Shown: positions 12,054-20,961 of the stretch, piece by piece
Layout of the letters: the number at the start of each line of letters is the position of its first letter
Position numbering within the stretch: the first letter of the stretch is position 1
NCBI RefSeq assembly: GCF_023161965.1
Contig: NZ_JALNTY010000002.1
Span: forward strand, 336,552 to 400,551
Length of the DNA stretch: 64,000 nucleotides
Reading direction: 5' to 3'
DNA from: Anaerosoma tenue
Lineage (GTDB): Bacteria > Actinomycetota > Coriobacteriia > Anaerosomatales > Anaerosomataceae
The notes under the pieces: generated by a model
What the model saw: only the letters and a program-made list of their open reading frames with translations
Database searches by the model: none
What the model was told of the DNA's origin: nothing
Made by a program: the position numbers and the translations under genes

Positions 12054-15000
12054 TCACCCGCCGAGCATCGCCACCGTCACGTGGTGGACCGCGCCATCGT
12101 CCACCAGCGGTACACGGAGGTCGGGCAGGTCGACCCCATCGGCGCTCATGCGGGCGACACCCCTGTTCACGCCCCGCGGATTCTCGACGGAGATCTCGTA
12201 GCGTGACCCCCCGTAGCGGAACGTGGCGGAGAAGCCGGGCCACGACTTGGGGATGCACGGGTCGATCACGAGGAGCCGGCTATCGCCGTCGGCCACGGTC
12301 CTGAGTCCGAGGATCTCGCGCACTGCCGTGCGGTAGAACCACGCTGCGGATCCCGTGTACCATGTCCACCCGCCCCTGCCCGTGTGCGGGTCCGCCGCAT
12401 ACACGTCGGCAGCCAGCACGTACGGCTCCACCTTGTAGCGCTCCACCCCGTCACGCTCCCTCGTGTGCGTGATGGGGTTGATCAGGTCGAGCAGAGAGAC
12501 CGCCTCGTCGCCATCGCCCAGCCGGGCATACGCGAGCGCGACCCACAGTGCGGCATGCGTGTACTGTCCGCCGTTCTCACGTACACCCGGAACGTATCCC
12601 TTGATGTAGCCGGGGTCGTTCTCGATCCGGTCGAACGGCGGCGTAAGCAGCATGACGATGCCGTCGTCCCAGCGGACGAGCTCGCTCTCCACCGACTCCA
12701 TCGCCCTGCGCGCCCTGTCCGGATCTCCTTCTCCCGACAAGACCGACCACGCCTGGGCGATCGCGTCGATCCGGCACTCGGCGGCACGCGAGGTCCCGAG
12801 CGGTGTGCCGTCGTCGAAGTACGCTCTCCGATACCAGGCGCCGTCCCACGCGGAAGCGTCAGCCGCTGCCACGAACGACGCGGCTCGCTCGCGTAGGAGA
12901 GCGGCGGATCCCGCATCGCCGCGCACGTCGCAGACCTCGGCGAAAGCACGCATCGTCACGTCGAGGAACCATGCGAGCCACACGCTCTCTCCCTGGCCGC
13001 CTACGCCCACCCGGTTCATGCCATCGTTCCAGTCGCCGCCACCCATCAGCGGCAGGCCATGCTCGCCCGTGGGTGACAGCCGGAGCGCGGCGAGGCAGTG
13101 CTCGTAGACGCTGGCCACACGAAGTGACGACACGGGCTGCAGGTAGAGATCCTCACGGCCTTCCGGTACCGGCGGACCCTCCAGGTAAGGGGTCTCTACG
13201 TCGAGCACCGAGAGGTCGCCGGTCGCCCGTACGTAGTCCGCTACCACGAGCGGCAGCCAGTGGCGGTCGTCAGAGAAGTGCGTGCGGACCCCTCTGCCCG
13301 AGACCGGTTGCCACCAATGGAGCACGTCACCTTCGGGGAACTGACGCCGCGACGCCTCGACGATATGCTCCCGCACCATCTCAGGGCGGACGTCCATGAG
13401 CGCGAGGCAGTCCTGGAGCTGGTCTCGGAAGCCGAAGGCGCCGGATGACTGGTACGTGGCTGTCCGCCCCCAGGTGCGGCATGAGAGCGACTGGTACAGC
13501 GATGCGGTGACCATGGCGTCCAGCGCCGGGTCGGGCGTACTCACCCGCACCGTGTCGAGGATGGAGCGCCACGCGCCCTTCACCGACTCGAGCTCCGCAT
13601 CGACCGCGCCGGGTGCGCGCAGCCTCGCGATCGACGCGTGCGCCTCCTCCACCGTAGCGGTCTGGCCGAGGAGGAACACGACCTCGGCGCTCTCGCCGGG
13701 CCCGAGCTCCACCGGGCGCATCAACGCGCCGCAGTTGTCGTGGAAACGGCCGGTGAGGCCCCCGAGGAACGCCCTTCGCATCGCCGCCGGGAACCGGGGG
13801 TCGCCGTTGCGGCCGATGAACTCGGTGCGACTTGCGGTGAACGAGCCCACCTCGCCTGTGCAGGCGACGAACGCGGGCCGTCCCGGGAAGTCGAGGTTGA
13901 ACCAGCTGTGCGCCATGAGGGCGTTCGCAGTGTCGTCCCACCACGTGACCACGCGCTTCTGAGCGGCGCTCCGCGAGTCGCCCAGGCTCCACTCCACGAA
14001 GTGGGTGACCGAAAGCCTCCGCGGCGAATCGCCAAGGTTGGTCAGACGCAGCCTGGCCACACGCACGGGATCGCCGCTCGCGATGAACCAGTCGAGCGAG
14101 TGCTCGACCCCACGGGTCGTGTGCTCGAACCGTGAGTACCCGCGGCCATGCCGGATCACGTACGGGTCACGGTCCCGGACCGGGAGAGGGGTGGGGCTCC
14201 AGAACTCGCCCGTCTCCTCGTCTCTCACGTAGAGGCACTCGCCGGTCCCGTCGGAGACCGGATCGTTGTTCCAGGTCGTGATGCGGTTCTCGTGGCTGTT
14301 CTCGGCCCATGTGCAGCCGATGCCGGCCCCGGAGATGAGCGTACCGAAGTGCGGCCCCGCGATCACGTTCACCCACGGGGCGGGTGTGTTCTCGTCATCC
14401 TGGAGCACGATCACGTATTCGTCGCGATCGAGATCGAAGCCGCCGTAGCCGTTATCGAACGCGAGCGACGGCCGCTCGAACACCGGTGTGGGATGGGGCG
14501 CCGGGTCCGCCGACGCGTGAAAGTCGGGCGGCGGGTCGGGTCGCTGCGCACGCCTATCCAACTGGAGGCCGATCGGCCCCCGGTCACCTTCGATGACGAC
14601 GCGAGCGACACTCTCGAGCAGGTTGAGGACCTCCGGGCGCATCTGGTCGGCCGTGCGAAGGAAGACACCACCGGGGCGGTCGGTCAGTTGCAGCGCGTGC
14701 CCGGTGCGGAAGAGCGTACGCAGGCGTCCGTCGAGATCGGATGCGTAGCCGGTGGGTCGCGTGTTGAGTATCACGAGGTCGGTCTCGAACCCCTGGCTCC
14801 GCCAGTACTGATGGGCGAGCAACGCCTGTCGCGCGAGAGGGGTCTGGTCCACCTGCTCGATCTTCAGCAGCAGGATCGGATAGTCGCCCGATATGCCTAT
14901 CTCCCAGAGCCCCGATATGGGGAGGCGGTTCTCGACCTCCGTATGCACCTTGAGGGTCGAGTACGGATCGGTGAGCAGCATGCGGGAGGCCAGGCGCAGG

Positions 15001-18000
15001 AAGGTGACCGACTCCTCGGGCGTGATCCCCAGGTCGCGCAGTTCGATCCGGCTCGTGGACCACGCAAGGTCTGCCGCGCGCTGCGCGTTGCCGATGTCGT
15101 GGTACTTCTCGGCGAGATACACCACGCGTTCGCGCGAGTCGGCGGCGCCGGTGATGAACGCGAGGTGCGCGGACTCACCCGGCGGCACCACCAGGGGCTG
15201 CCGGATGGCGCAGATGGGGTCGAGCACCGGGCCGGTCGTCGCGGTCAGGCGGCCGCCGTCGTAGACCGCCTGAGCGCTCGCCGGGGTCCGGAGCCGACCG
15301 AGGAAACGGGCCCGGTCGGTCTCGTACGACCACGAACACGCGTCGTGGGCGTCACACGCCAACGCGTGGAGGCCCCAGTACCGCGGCTCCTCTGAGGACC
15401 GCGGACGGCGGGAGAACAGGAGCGCGGTCTGCTCGTCCAGCGCCTCGGTCTCCACGAACAGGTTGCTGTACGCCTTGTGCGCGTGATCGGCCCCGCGCGG
15501 CGCCAGGGTGACCTCCAGGTACGACGTCACCTCGAGCGAAAGCGTCTCGCGTCCGTGGTTCGTGACCGTCACCCGCCGCACTTCCACATCGTCCTCGGGC
15601 GAGACGATCACCTCGGTGTGCGTCTCGACGTTCCCATCGAGGCGGCGGAACTCGGCCTTGTCGGCTGAGAAGGTCACGTGGTAGTCGTCCGGCGTGGCCA
15701 GTGTCGGCTGGAACGCCGCGGACCAGATGGCCCCTGACTCGACGTCCTTGATGTAGATGAAGCTTCCCCAGCAGTCGCGGGTGATGTCCTCGCGGTAGCG
15801 TGTGACGGTACGGTCGCCCCACCTGCTGTAGCCGCCACCGGCGTTGGTGACCATCACCGAGTACAACCCGTTGGACAGGAAATGGGTCGAGGGCACCGGG
15901 GTGCCGGCGAGCGGGTAGGCGCGTGCCACCGGCGCGGGCACCTCCCGCACCGAACGCACGAACTCCACCTCTTCGGCCCTGGGCTGCGCTGCCTGGATGC
16001 GGCGGGGGACACGCTCCTGGAGCAAGAGCTCGGCCGAGGAGACCAGGGGGTCGGCATGGAACCGCTCCTGCATCCTCGACGCGGTGAGCATGTTGCCGAG
16101 CGCCAGCATACTCATGCCCTGGTGATGCGCCATGTATGCCTTCACGATGGCGCGCTCGGCCCCTGCGGGGACCCGGCCCGGGGTGTAGTCGACCGCCTCG
16201 TAGTAGCCGAACCGTCCCTCGGCTCCCTGACGGGTGAGCGCGACCAGGTTGTCGAGGCTCTCCCGCGGCGCCACCATCAGCGCGAGCACGGTGGCGTAGG
16301 GCGCGACCACCACATCGTCGGAGAGCCCCCGCTTGAGGCCCAGGCCGGGCACGCCGAACGCCTGGTACTGGTAGGTGAGCTCCACGTCTTTGGCGTTGAA
16401 CGCCGACTCCGAGACGCCCCACGGGACGCCTCGCTGGCGTCCGTACTGGATCTGTCTGCGCACGACACCTTCGTAGGTGCGGTCGAGCAACGTCCCCGGC
16501 CAGCTCTTCATCACCAGGAGCGGCATGAGGTACTCGAACATGCTTGCGCTCCAACTCACGAGCGCCGCACCGCCGTCGGTGCGCGTTATCGCACGCCCAA
16601 GCCTGAACCAGTGCTCCTGCGGTACGTCGCCCTTGGCGATCGCAAGGAAGCTCGCGAGGCGGCACTCGCTCGCAAGCATGTCGTAGTAGGAGTCGTCGAG
16701 CTTGCCCTCGGCGGTGTTGAACCCGATGGAGAAGAGCAGGCGGCGCTCGTCGAAGAGCATCGCGAAGTCGGTGTGCTCCCACATCTCCCGCGCGATGTCG
16801 GCCGAGAGCCTCATGCGGGCGAGCAGCTCGGTCGCCGCCGGCCGGGCGCCTCGGATGGCGGCAGCCACACGCGTCGCCCACGCCGCGTCCGCGTCGCCGG
16901 AGGCGGCAACACGGTCGAGCTCGGCAAGAGCGATCTCGAGTCCCTCGGCAAGCCCCACGAGACTCGGCACGTGATCGAGGAGGGGCGTCAGCTCCGCCGA
17001 GCGGACACCCGCGTGCGAGCCGTTGGAGGCGAGGACTTCGCGGGCCCATGGGGCGTAGGCATCCACCAGTCCGCGTGCCTTGTCCACGGCACCGGCCACT
17101 GCGAGCGTCGATTCCACCGCGCAGCCCACATCTTCCGTCATGCCGGGGGTCACGACCTCATCGAGGCGCGAGCGGAGAGGTCCGGTAAGGGCGTGCAGGC
17201 CGTCGAGGAGGATGAGCCATTGGCCGAGGTTGGTGGGAGCGTCGTCGAGCCTGATGCGGCGTATCACCTCTTCGAGTGCGGTGCGCGTCTCGGCTATCGC
17301 CGGATGCGCCCGGACAGCGCCGGTGGCCGCCGCGAGGTCCTCCAGCGCGAGGCGCGCGGTGTCGGTGATGCCCGAGAGGATCTCGACGGACAACAGCGGT
17401 CGTTCGGTGGCCTCGAGCAGCGCTACACGGAGGACCAGGAGATGGCCGGCGAGGTTCCCGGAGTCGACCGTTGAGACGTAGGTGGGCCGGAGCGGCTCCA
17501 GCGTCGTGGTGTCGTACCAGTTGTAGAAGTGGCCCCTGAAGCGCTCCATGCCGACCATGGTGGTGAGCGTGCTGGCGACGTGCTCCGACAGCTCGCGCAC
17601 GGTGATATAGCCGAGGTCGTACGCGGTGACCTCCGAGAGCAGCTGCAGCCCGATGTTGGTGGGTGAGGTCCGATGCGCGACCTCGCCCTTGGGATCCTCC
17701 TGGAAGTTGTCGGGCGCCAGGTGGTTGTCCTCCGCGGTCACGAAGGTCTCGAAGAAGCGCCACGTCTTGCGTGCGGCATGGCGCATCGCGGTCACGTCGT
17801 CGTCGGTGATCTCCGGCGATGGCGGCGGGGAGGGGCGGCTGGCGAGCCAGGCGGAGACGGGAGACGCCACCCAGAGAGCCAGCACGGGCACGACCGGGAG
17901 CGGTGCGAGGGGGCTGCCGGCGGCCGCCGACGCGGCGACGACTGCGGACGTGCCGACCGCAGCCGAAGGCCACATCCGGGACACGAAGGCGTGGACCGAG

Positions 18001-20777
18001 CCGGAACCGAGCCGGCGCTCGGCCTCGGCGGCGGTCTCCCACTCGAGGAGGTTCCGCTTGCTCACCGCCATCCGCCAGAGCGCACGCGCGATCGCGTCGG
18101 TCATCAGTTGTGCCTGGTGGGGTATCACCGCCACGTCGAGCGCGGTCCTGAGCACGTCGCGACGGAGGTCCGAGAGAAGCGCCGCGCGGTCGCTCCGTGT
18201 CTCGGCGGGGGCCCGCCGCGTGAGCGAGTCGAGCAGCCCGAACAACAGAGGGAAGAGCAGTATCACCGCCACCACGCCCAGCCACCACCACGAGGGCGCC
18301 GGGAGGACGGCGACGCCGGCCACCACGAACGCCACCGTGGCCATGGGCCGCAGCGAGCGCCGCAGGTTGTCGACGATCTTCCAGCGGTGCAGGAGCGTGA
18401 GGGGGTTCCGCTCCCTTCCTTCAGGGGTGGGCACCCGCGGCATGAGCCACGGCACGGTCTGCCAGTCGCCCCGGATCCAGCGATGCAGCCGCGCGCAGTG
18501 GGATATGTAGCTCGCGGGCTGGTCGTCGTAGACCTCGATATCCGAGGCGAGGCCCGTGCGCAGGTAGGATCCCTCGAGCAGGTCGTGGGAGAGGAGCGTG
18601 TTCTCCGGGAAGCGGTCCTCGAGCACCGCGTTGAAGACGTCCACCTCGAATATCCCCTTGCCGGTGAACGAGCCTTCGCCGAAGACGTCCTGGTAGGTGT
18701 CCGAAACGGCGCCCGCATACGGATCGACCCCTGTGACCCCCGAGTAGAGCCATGCGAACAGGCTGCCTGCCGAACCCTCGATCGACATGGCCACCCGCGG
18801 CTGGATGAGCCCATAGCCGGTGCGCACCGTCCGCGTCACGGGGTCCACGACGGCGCGGTTGAGCGGGTGGGCGATCGTTGAGATGAGCTTGCGCGCACCG
18901 TCCCGCGGCAGGACCGTATCGGTATCGAGCGTGATGACGAACGTGACGCCCGCATACTCGTCCGGGTCTGCATCCACCACGGTGAACGAGGTGTCGCTCG
19001 CGCCTCTCAACAGGCGGCAGAACTCGCTCAGCGCGCCTCGTTTGCGCTCCCAGCCCATCCATGTCCGGTCGGCCTCGCTCCATGTGCGCCCACGCACGAA
19101 CAGGGCGAACGGGCGGTCATGCGGCCCCCCGTATCGGTCATTGAGCAGGCTGACGCCCTGTCGGGCAGCCTCGATGACGGCGTCGTCGCCGGCCGCCTGC
19201 TGTTCGGGGCCGCCGCGGAGATCCGCGAGGATTGCGAAGCGCACGTTGGGGTCGCGGTTCGCGAGGTAGCCGACCTCCATGTTGTCGATCACGTGCTGGG
19301 CGGCCTTGGCGGACGTGAGAAGAGCCGTATACACGACCATGGTGCTGTGGGCCCGGGCGACCGGTCGCCGGTGATCGATCTTCGCGAGCCTGCGGGGCGG
19401 CCACAGCCATGCGGCCAGCCGGTTCGCGATAGTCATCCCCACCTCGGAGACGGGCAGGAGCGCAAGGACGCCGAGGAGGATCGCCGTCCACGCCGTGCCT
19501 GTCCGCGTCCAGGCGAACACGGCGATCGAGGAAGCGAGCGCCAACGTGGTGCCGCCGAGCACGCCCCAGTAGATGGCGCCGCGGGCCGACAGCGGCCCAC
19601 GATGTATGCGCTCGCGCAGGCGCGGTCGATAGCCTACGGAGCGCTCGAAACCGTAGCGCCCGCGGCTTATGAGGTAGTGGCCGACATGGCTCCCGAGGGT
19701 GTCGGCGGGGTCCGCCGCCAGCGCTTCGAGACAGTGGCTGATAACGGCCTCGGCGACACCGGCCTCGGTGAGGGCGCTGCGCTGCGAGAGCTCCTCCACG
19801 GTGTGCCGGTATCTGTCGCGGCTTGCGAACTCCATGCGCGGGTACACACCGGCGGGGTCTTCCCGGAGGATCTGCTCCACAACGCTGACGCGCTCGAAGA
19901 ACTCACGCCACTCCAGGGCATCGAGCAGGCGGATGCTGGTGATCGCGTTGGCGATCGACACCTGATCGGCGGCCTGCTGCTGATGCTCGGCCGTCGTGAG
20001 ACGCTCGAGGTCGGCGTCCCGCTTCCGGAACTCGGTCTCCAGCCAGTCGGCGATCGGGCCGAGATCGCCCTCGATGCCCGTGAGCCGCTGCGAGAGACGG
20101 AGCAGGAACGCGGGCGGCGCGTCAGCGTGGGCGGCCTCGAGTTCCGCTATCCGCGCCGCCAGGGCATCCGGCCCCTCATCGGCGGCCACCACGAGCCGAT
20201 CGGCGAAGCGCTCTCCACCCACGATAGCCTGGTGGCTCTGCAGGATCCGCAGTGACAGCCGCCTCAGGTTCTCGATGAGGGCTGTCCGCACCATGATCGG
20301 CACCGCCCAGACCTCGCCGATCGAGAGGTCCGTGACCTGCTGGTACGCGGTGACGACACCCGTGAGCGACTCCTCATCGACCCGTGAGTCGGTGTGGGCG
20401 AGCAGGAACGCCATCAGCTCCATCACGCGCGGGTACCCCGCGAACGATCCCTCGGTCAGTCGCGGCAGGCGGGCGCCGTAGCGCGCGGGGAGATCGTCCA
20501 CGACGAGGCGCACCTGCTCCTCGACAAGGTAGTAGTTGTCCAGCAGCCACTCGGCGGCGGGCGCTACGGGTATGTCCTCTCGCACGTCGGCGGCCAGCGT
20601 GCGATAGACGGCGGCGATCTCGTCGGATGCGCGTTCCAGCAGGCCGAGGACAGGCGTGCGGGCGCTCGTGGGGCCGGAGGCCCAGCGCTGCCCGCGCGCG
20701 AGCGTGCGCGCGGCCGCGGCTATACGGTCGGCGCCGAGCAGCTCCCCGCGGAACGGCTCATCGTCGCGCGGGCGCAA
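12054..20777 (-). CDS. ndvB: Cyclic beta-1,2-glucan synthase-like protein (GT84 + GH94)
   Basis: At 2907 residues this is the largest gene here and matches NdvB/ChvB/Cgs in size and domain order. Two or more membrane helices lie at about 400-470. A GT84 glycosyltransferase follows, with the LDTDT (DxD-like) motif near 612 and HRWIRGDWQ (Q/RxxRW-like) near 766, then more membrane helices (about 810-845 and 935-975). A glycoamylase-like domain covers about 1010-1560. Two glycosyltransferase-36 beta-sandwich units begin near 1620 and 2100. Last is the GH94 phosphorylase barrel, with its catalytic GGGDWNDGM near 2581 and GGWTWYTGSAAWFYR near 2810. Such enzymes polymerise UDP-glucose on themselves and trim chain length by phosphorolysis. 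The start is TTG without a good Shine-Dalgarno, so the N-terminus is uncertain. No NdvA-type exporter is adjacent. Confidence 0.9.
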   Translation of the reverse strand: MRPRDDEPFRGELLGADRIAAAARTLARGQRWASGPTSARTPVLGLLERASDEIAAVYRTLAADVREDIPVAPAAEWLLDNYYLVEEQVRLVVDDLPARYGARLPRLTEGSFAGYPRVMELMAFLLAHTDSRVDEESLTGVVTAYQQVTDLSIGEVWAVPIMVRTALIENLRRLSLRILQSHQAIVGGERFADRLVVAADEGPDALAARIAELEAAHADAPPAFLLRLSQRLTGIEGDLGPIADWLETEFRKRDADLERLTTAEHQQQAADQVSIANAITSIRLLDALEWREFFERVSVVEQILREDPAGVYPRMEFASRDRYRHTVEELSQRSALTEAGVAEAVISHCLEALAADPADTLGSHVGHYLISRGRYGFERSVGYRPRLRERIHRGPLSARGAIYWGVLGGTTLALASSIAVFAWTRTGTAWTAILLGVLALLPVSEVGMTIANRLAAWLWPPRRLAKIDHRRPVARAHSTMVVYTALLTSAKAAQHVIDNMEVGYLANRDPNVRFAILADLRGGPEQQAAGDDAVIEAARQGVSLLNDRYGGPHDRPFALFVRGRTWSEADRTWMGWERKRGALSEFCRLLRGASDTSFTVVDADPDEYAGVTFVITLDTDTVLPRDGARKLISTIAHPLNRAVVDPVTRTVRTGYGLIQPRVAMSIEGSAGSLFAWLYSGVTGVDPYAGAVSDTYQDVFGEGSFTGKGIFEVDVFNAVLEDRFPENTLLSHDLLEGSYLRTGLASDIEVYDDQPASYISHCARLHRWIRGDWQTVPWLMPRVPTPEGRERNPLTLLHRWKIVDNLRRSLRPMATVAFVVAGVAVLPAPSWWWLGVVAVILLFPLLFGLLDSLTRRAPAETRSDRAALLSDLRRDVLRTALDVAVIPHQAQLMTDAIARALWRMAVSKRNLLEWETAAEAERRLGSGSVHAFVSRMWPSAAVGTSAVVAASAAAGSPLAPLPVVPVLALWVASPVSAWLASRPSPPPSPEITDDDVTAMRHAARKTWRFFETFVTAEDNHLAPDNFQEDPKGEVAHRTSPTNIGLQLLSEVTAYDLGYITVRELSEHVASTLTTMVGMERFRGHFYNWYDTTTLEPLRPTYVSTVDSGNLAGHLLVLRVALLEATERPLLSVEILSGITDTARLALEDLAAATGAVRAHPAIAETRTALEEVIRRIRLDDAPTNLGQWLILLDGLHALTGPLRSRLDEVVTPGMTEDVGCAVESTLAVAGAVDKARGLVDAYAPWAREVLASNGSHAGVRSAELTPLLDHVPSLVGLAEGLEIALAELDRVAASGDADAAWATRVAAAIRGARPAATELLARMRLSADIAREMWEHTDFAMLFDERRLLFSIGFNTAEGKLDDSYYDMLASECRLASFLAIAKGDVPQEHWFRLGRAITRTDGGAALVSWSASMFEYLMPLLVMKSWPGTLLDRTYEGVVRRQIQYGRQRGVPWGVSESAFNAKDVELTYQYQAFGVPGLGLKRGLSDDVVVAPYATVLALMVAPRESLDNLVALTRQGAEGRFGYYEAVDYTPGRVPAGAERAIVKAYMAHHQGMSMLALGNMLTASRMQERFHADPLVSSAELLLQERVPRRIQAAQPRAEEVEFVRSVREVPAPVARAYPLAGTPVPSTHFLSNGLYSVMVTNAGGGYSRWGDRTVTRYREDITRDCWGSFIYIKDVESGAIWSAAFQPTLATPDDYHVTFSADKAEFRRLDGNVETHTEVIVSPEDDVEVRRVTVTNHGRETLSLEVTSYLEVTLAPRGADHAHKAYSNLFVETEALDEQTALLFSRRPRSSEEPRYWGLHALACDAHDACSWSYETDRARFLGRLRTPASAQAVYDGGRLTATTGPVLDPICAIRQPLVVPPGESAHLAFITGAADSRERVVYLAEKYHDIGNAQRAADLAWSTSRIELRDLGITPEESVTFLRLASRMLLTDPYSTLKVHTEVENRLPISGLWEIGISGDYPILLLKIEQVDQTPLARQALLAHQYWRSQGFETDLVILNTRPTGYASDLDGRLRTLFRTGHALQLTDRPGGVFLRTADQMRPEVLNLLESVARVVIEGDRGPIGLQLDRRAQRPDPPPDFHASADPAPHPTPVFERPSLAFDNGYGGFDLDRDEYVIVLQDDENTPAPWVNVIAGPHFGTLISGAGIGCTWAENSHENRITTWNNDPVSDGTGECLYVRDEETGEFWSPTPLPVRDRDPYVIRHGRGYSRFEHTTRGVEHSLDWFIASGDPVRVARLRLTNLGDSPRRLSVTHFVEWSLGDSRSAAQKRVVTWWDDTANALMAHSWFNLDFPGRPAFVACTGEVGSFTASRTEFIGRNGDPRFPAAMRRAFLGGLTGRFHDNCGALMRPVELGPGESAEVVFLLGQTATVEEAHASIARLRAPGAVDAELESVKGAWRSILDTVRVSTPDPALDAMVTASLYQSLSCRTWGRTATYQSSGAFGFRDQLQDCLALMDVRPEMVREHIVEASRRQFPEGDVLHWWQPVSGRGVRTHFSDDRHWLPLVVADYVRATGDLSVLDVETPYLEGPPVPEGREDLYLQPVSSLRVASVYEHCLAALRLSPTGEHGLPLMGGGDWNDGMNRVGVGGQGESVWLAWFLDVTMRAFAEVCDVRGDAGSAALLRERAASFVAAADASAWDGAWYRRAYFDDGTPLGTSRAAECRIDAIAQAWSVLSGEGDPDRARRAMESVESELVRWDDGIVMLLTPPFDRIENDPGYIKGYVPGVRENGGQYTHAALWVALAYARLGDGDEAVSLLDLINPITHTRERDGVERYKVEPYVLAADVYAADPHTGRGGWTWYTGSAAWFYRTAVREILGLRTVADGDSRLLVIDPCIPKSWPGFSATFRYGGSRYEISVENPRGVNRGVARMSADGVDLPDLRVPLVDDGAVHHVTVAMLGG

Positions 20778-20903
20778 CGTGTCAACGACATCGCTGTTGA
20801 TTCGATCACCTCATGTGCGGCCGTAAGGACGTGGTGGCGCCGGTCGCGCCCATCCTATTGTGCCACGTCACGAACGGCGGACGCGCCGGGTCCGGCACGT
20901 TCG

Positions 20904-20933
20904 TTGCTGGAGAGATACCCACAGGGGTATATT
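20904..20933 (+). promoter_or_regulatory. Promoter of the rhodanese-selenothioredoxin gene
   Basis: TTGCTG (20904-20909) and TATATT (20928-20933) are spaced by 18 bp, giving a start about 20940, some 22 bases before the ATG at 20962. A palindrome (next entry) fills the spacer and overlaps the -10. Confidence 0.5.
20915..20930. promoter_or_regulatory. CsoR/CstR-like operator palindrome ATACCC-N4-GGGTAT
   Basis: A perfect inverted repeat ATACCC (20915-20920), ACAG, GGGTAT (20925-20930) covers the spacer and first half of the -10. Operators of the CsoR/RcnR/CstR repressor family are G-tract palindromes of this kind flanked by AT. CstR represses persulfide-handling operons containing rhodaneses, which fits the gene controlled here. 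No CsoR-family gene is present in the window, so the regulator is inferred only. Confidence 0.45.
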
Positions 20934-20961
20934 GTGCATCCACCGATCCTCCGGAGGTCTG

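Noticed and set aside
15352-17474. Long frames in other phases (minus 565 codons, plus 530 codons) inside the glucan synthase
   Set aside because: They are Arg/Gly-rich shadows. The 2907-residue frame carries all the catalytic motifs in order.
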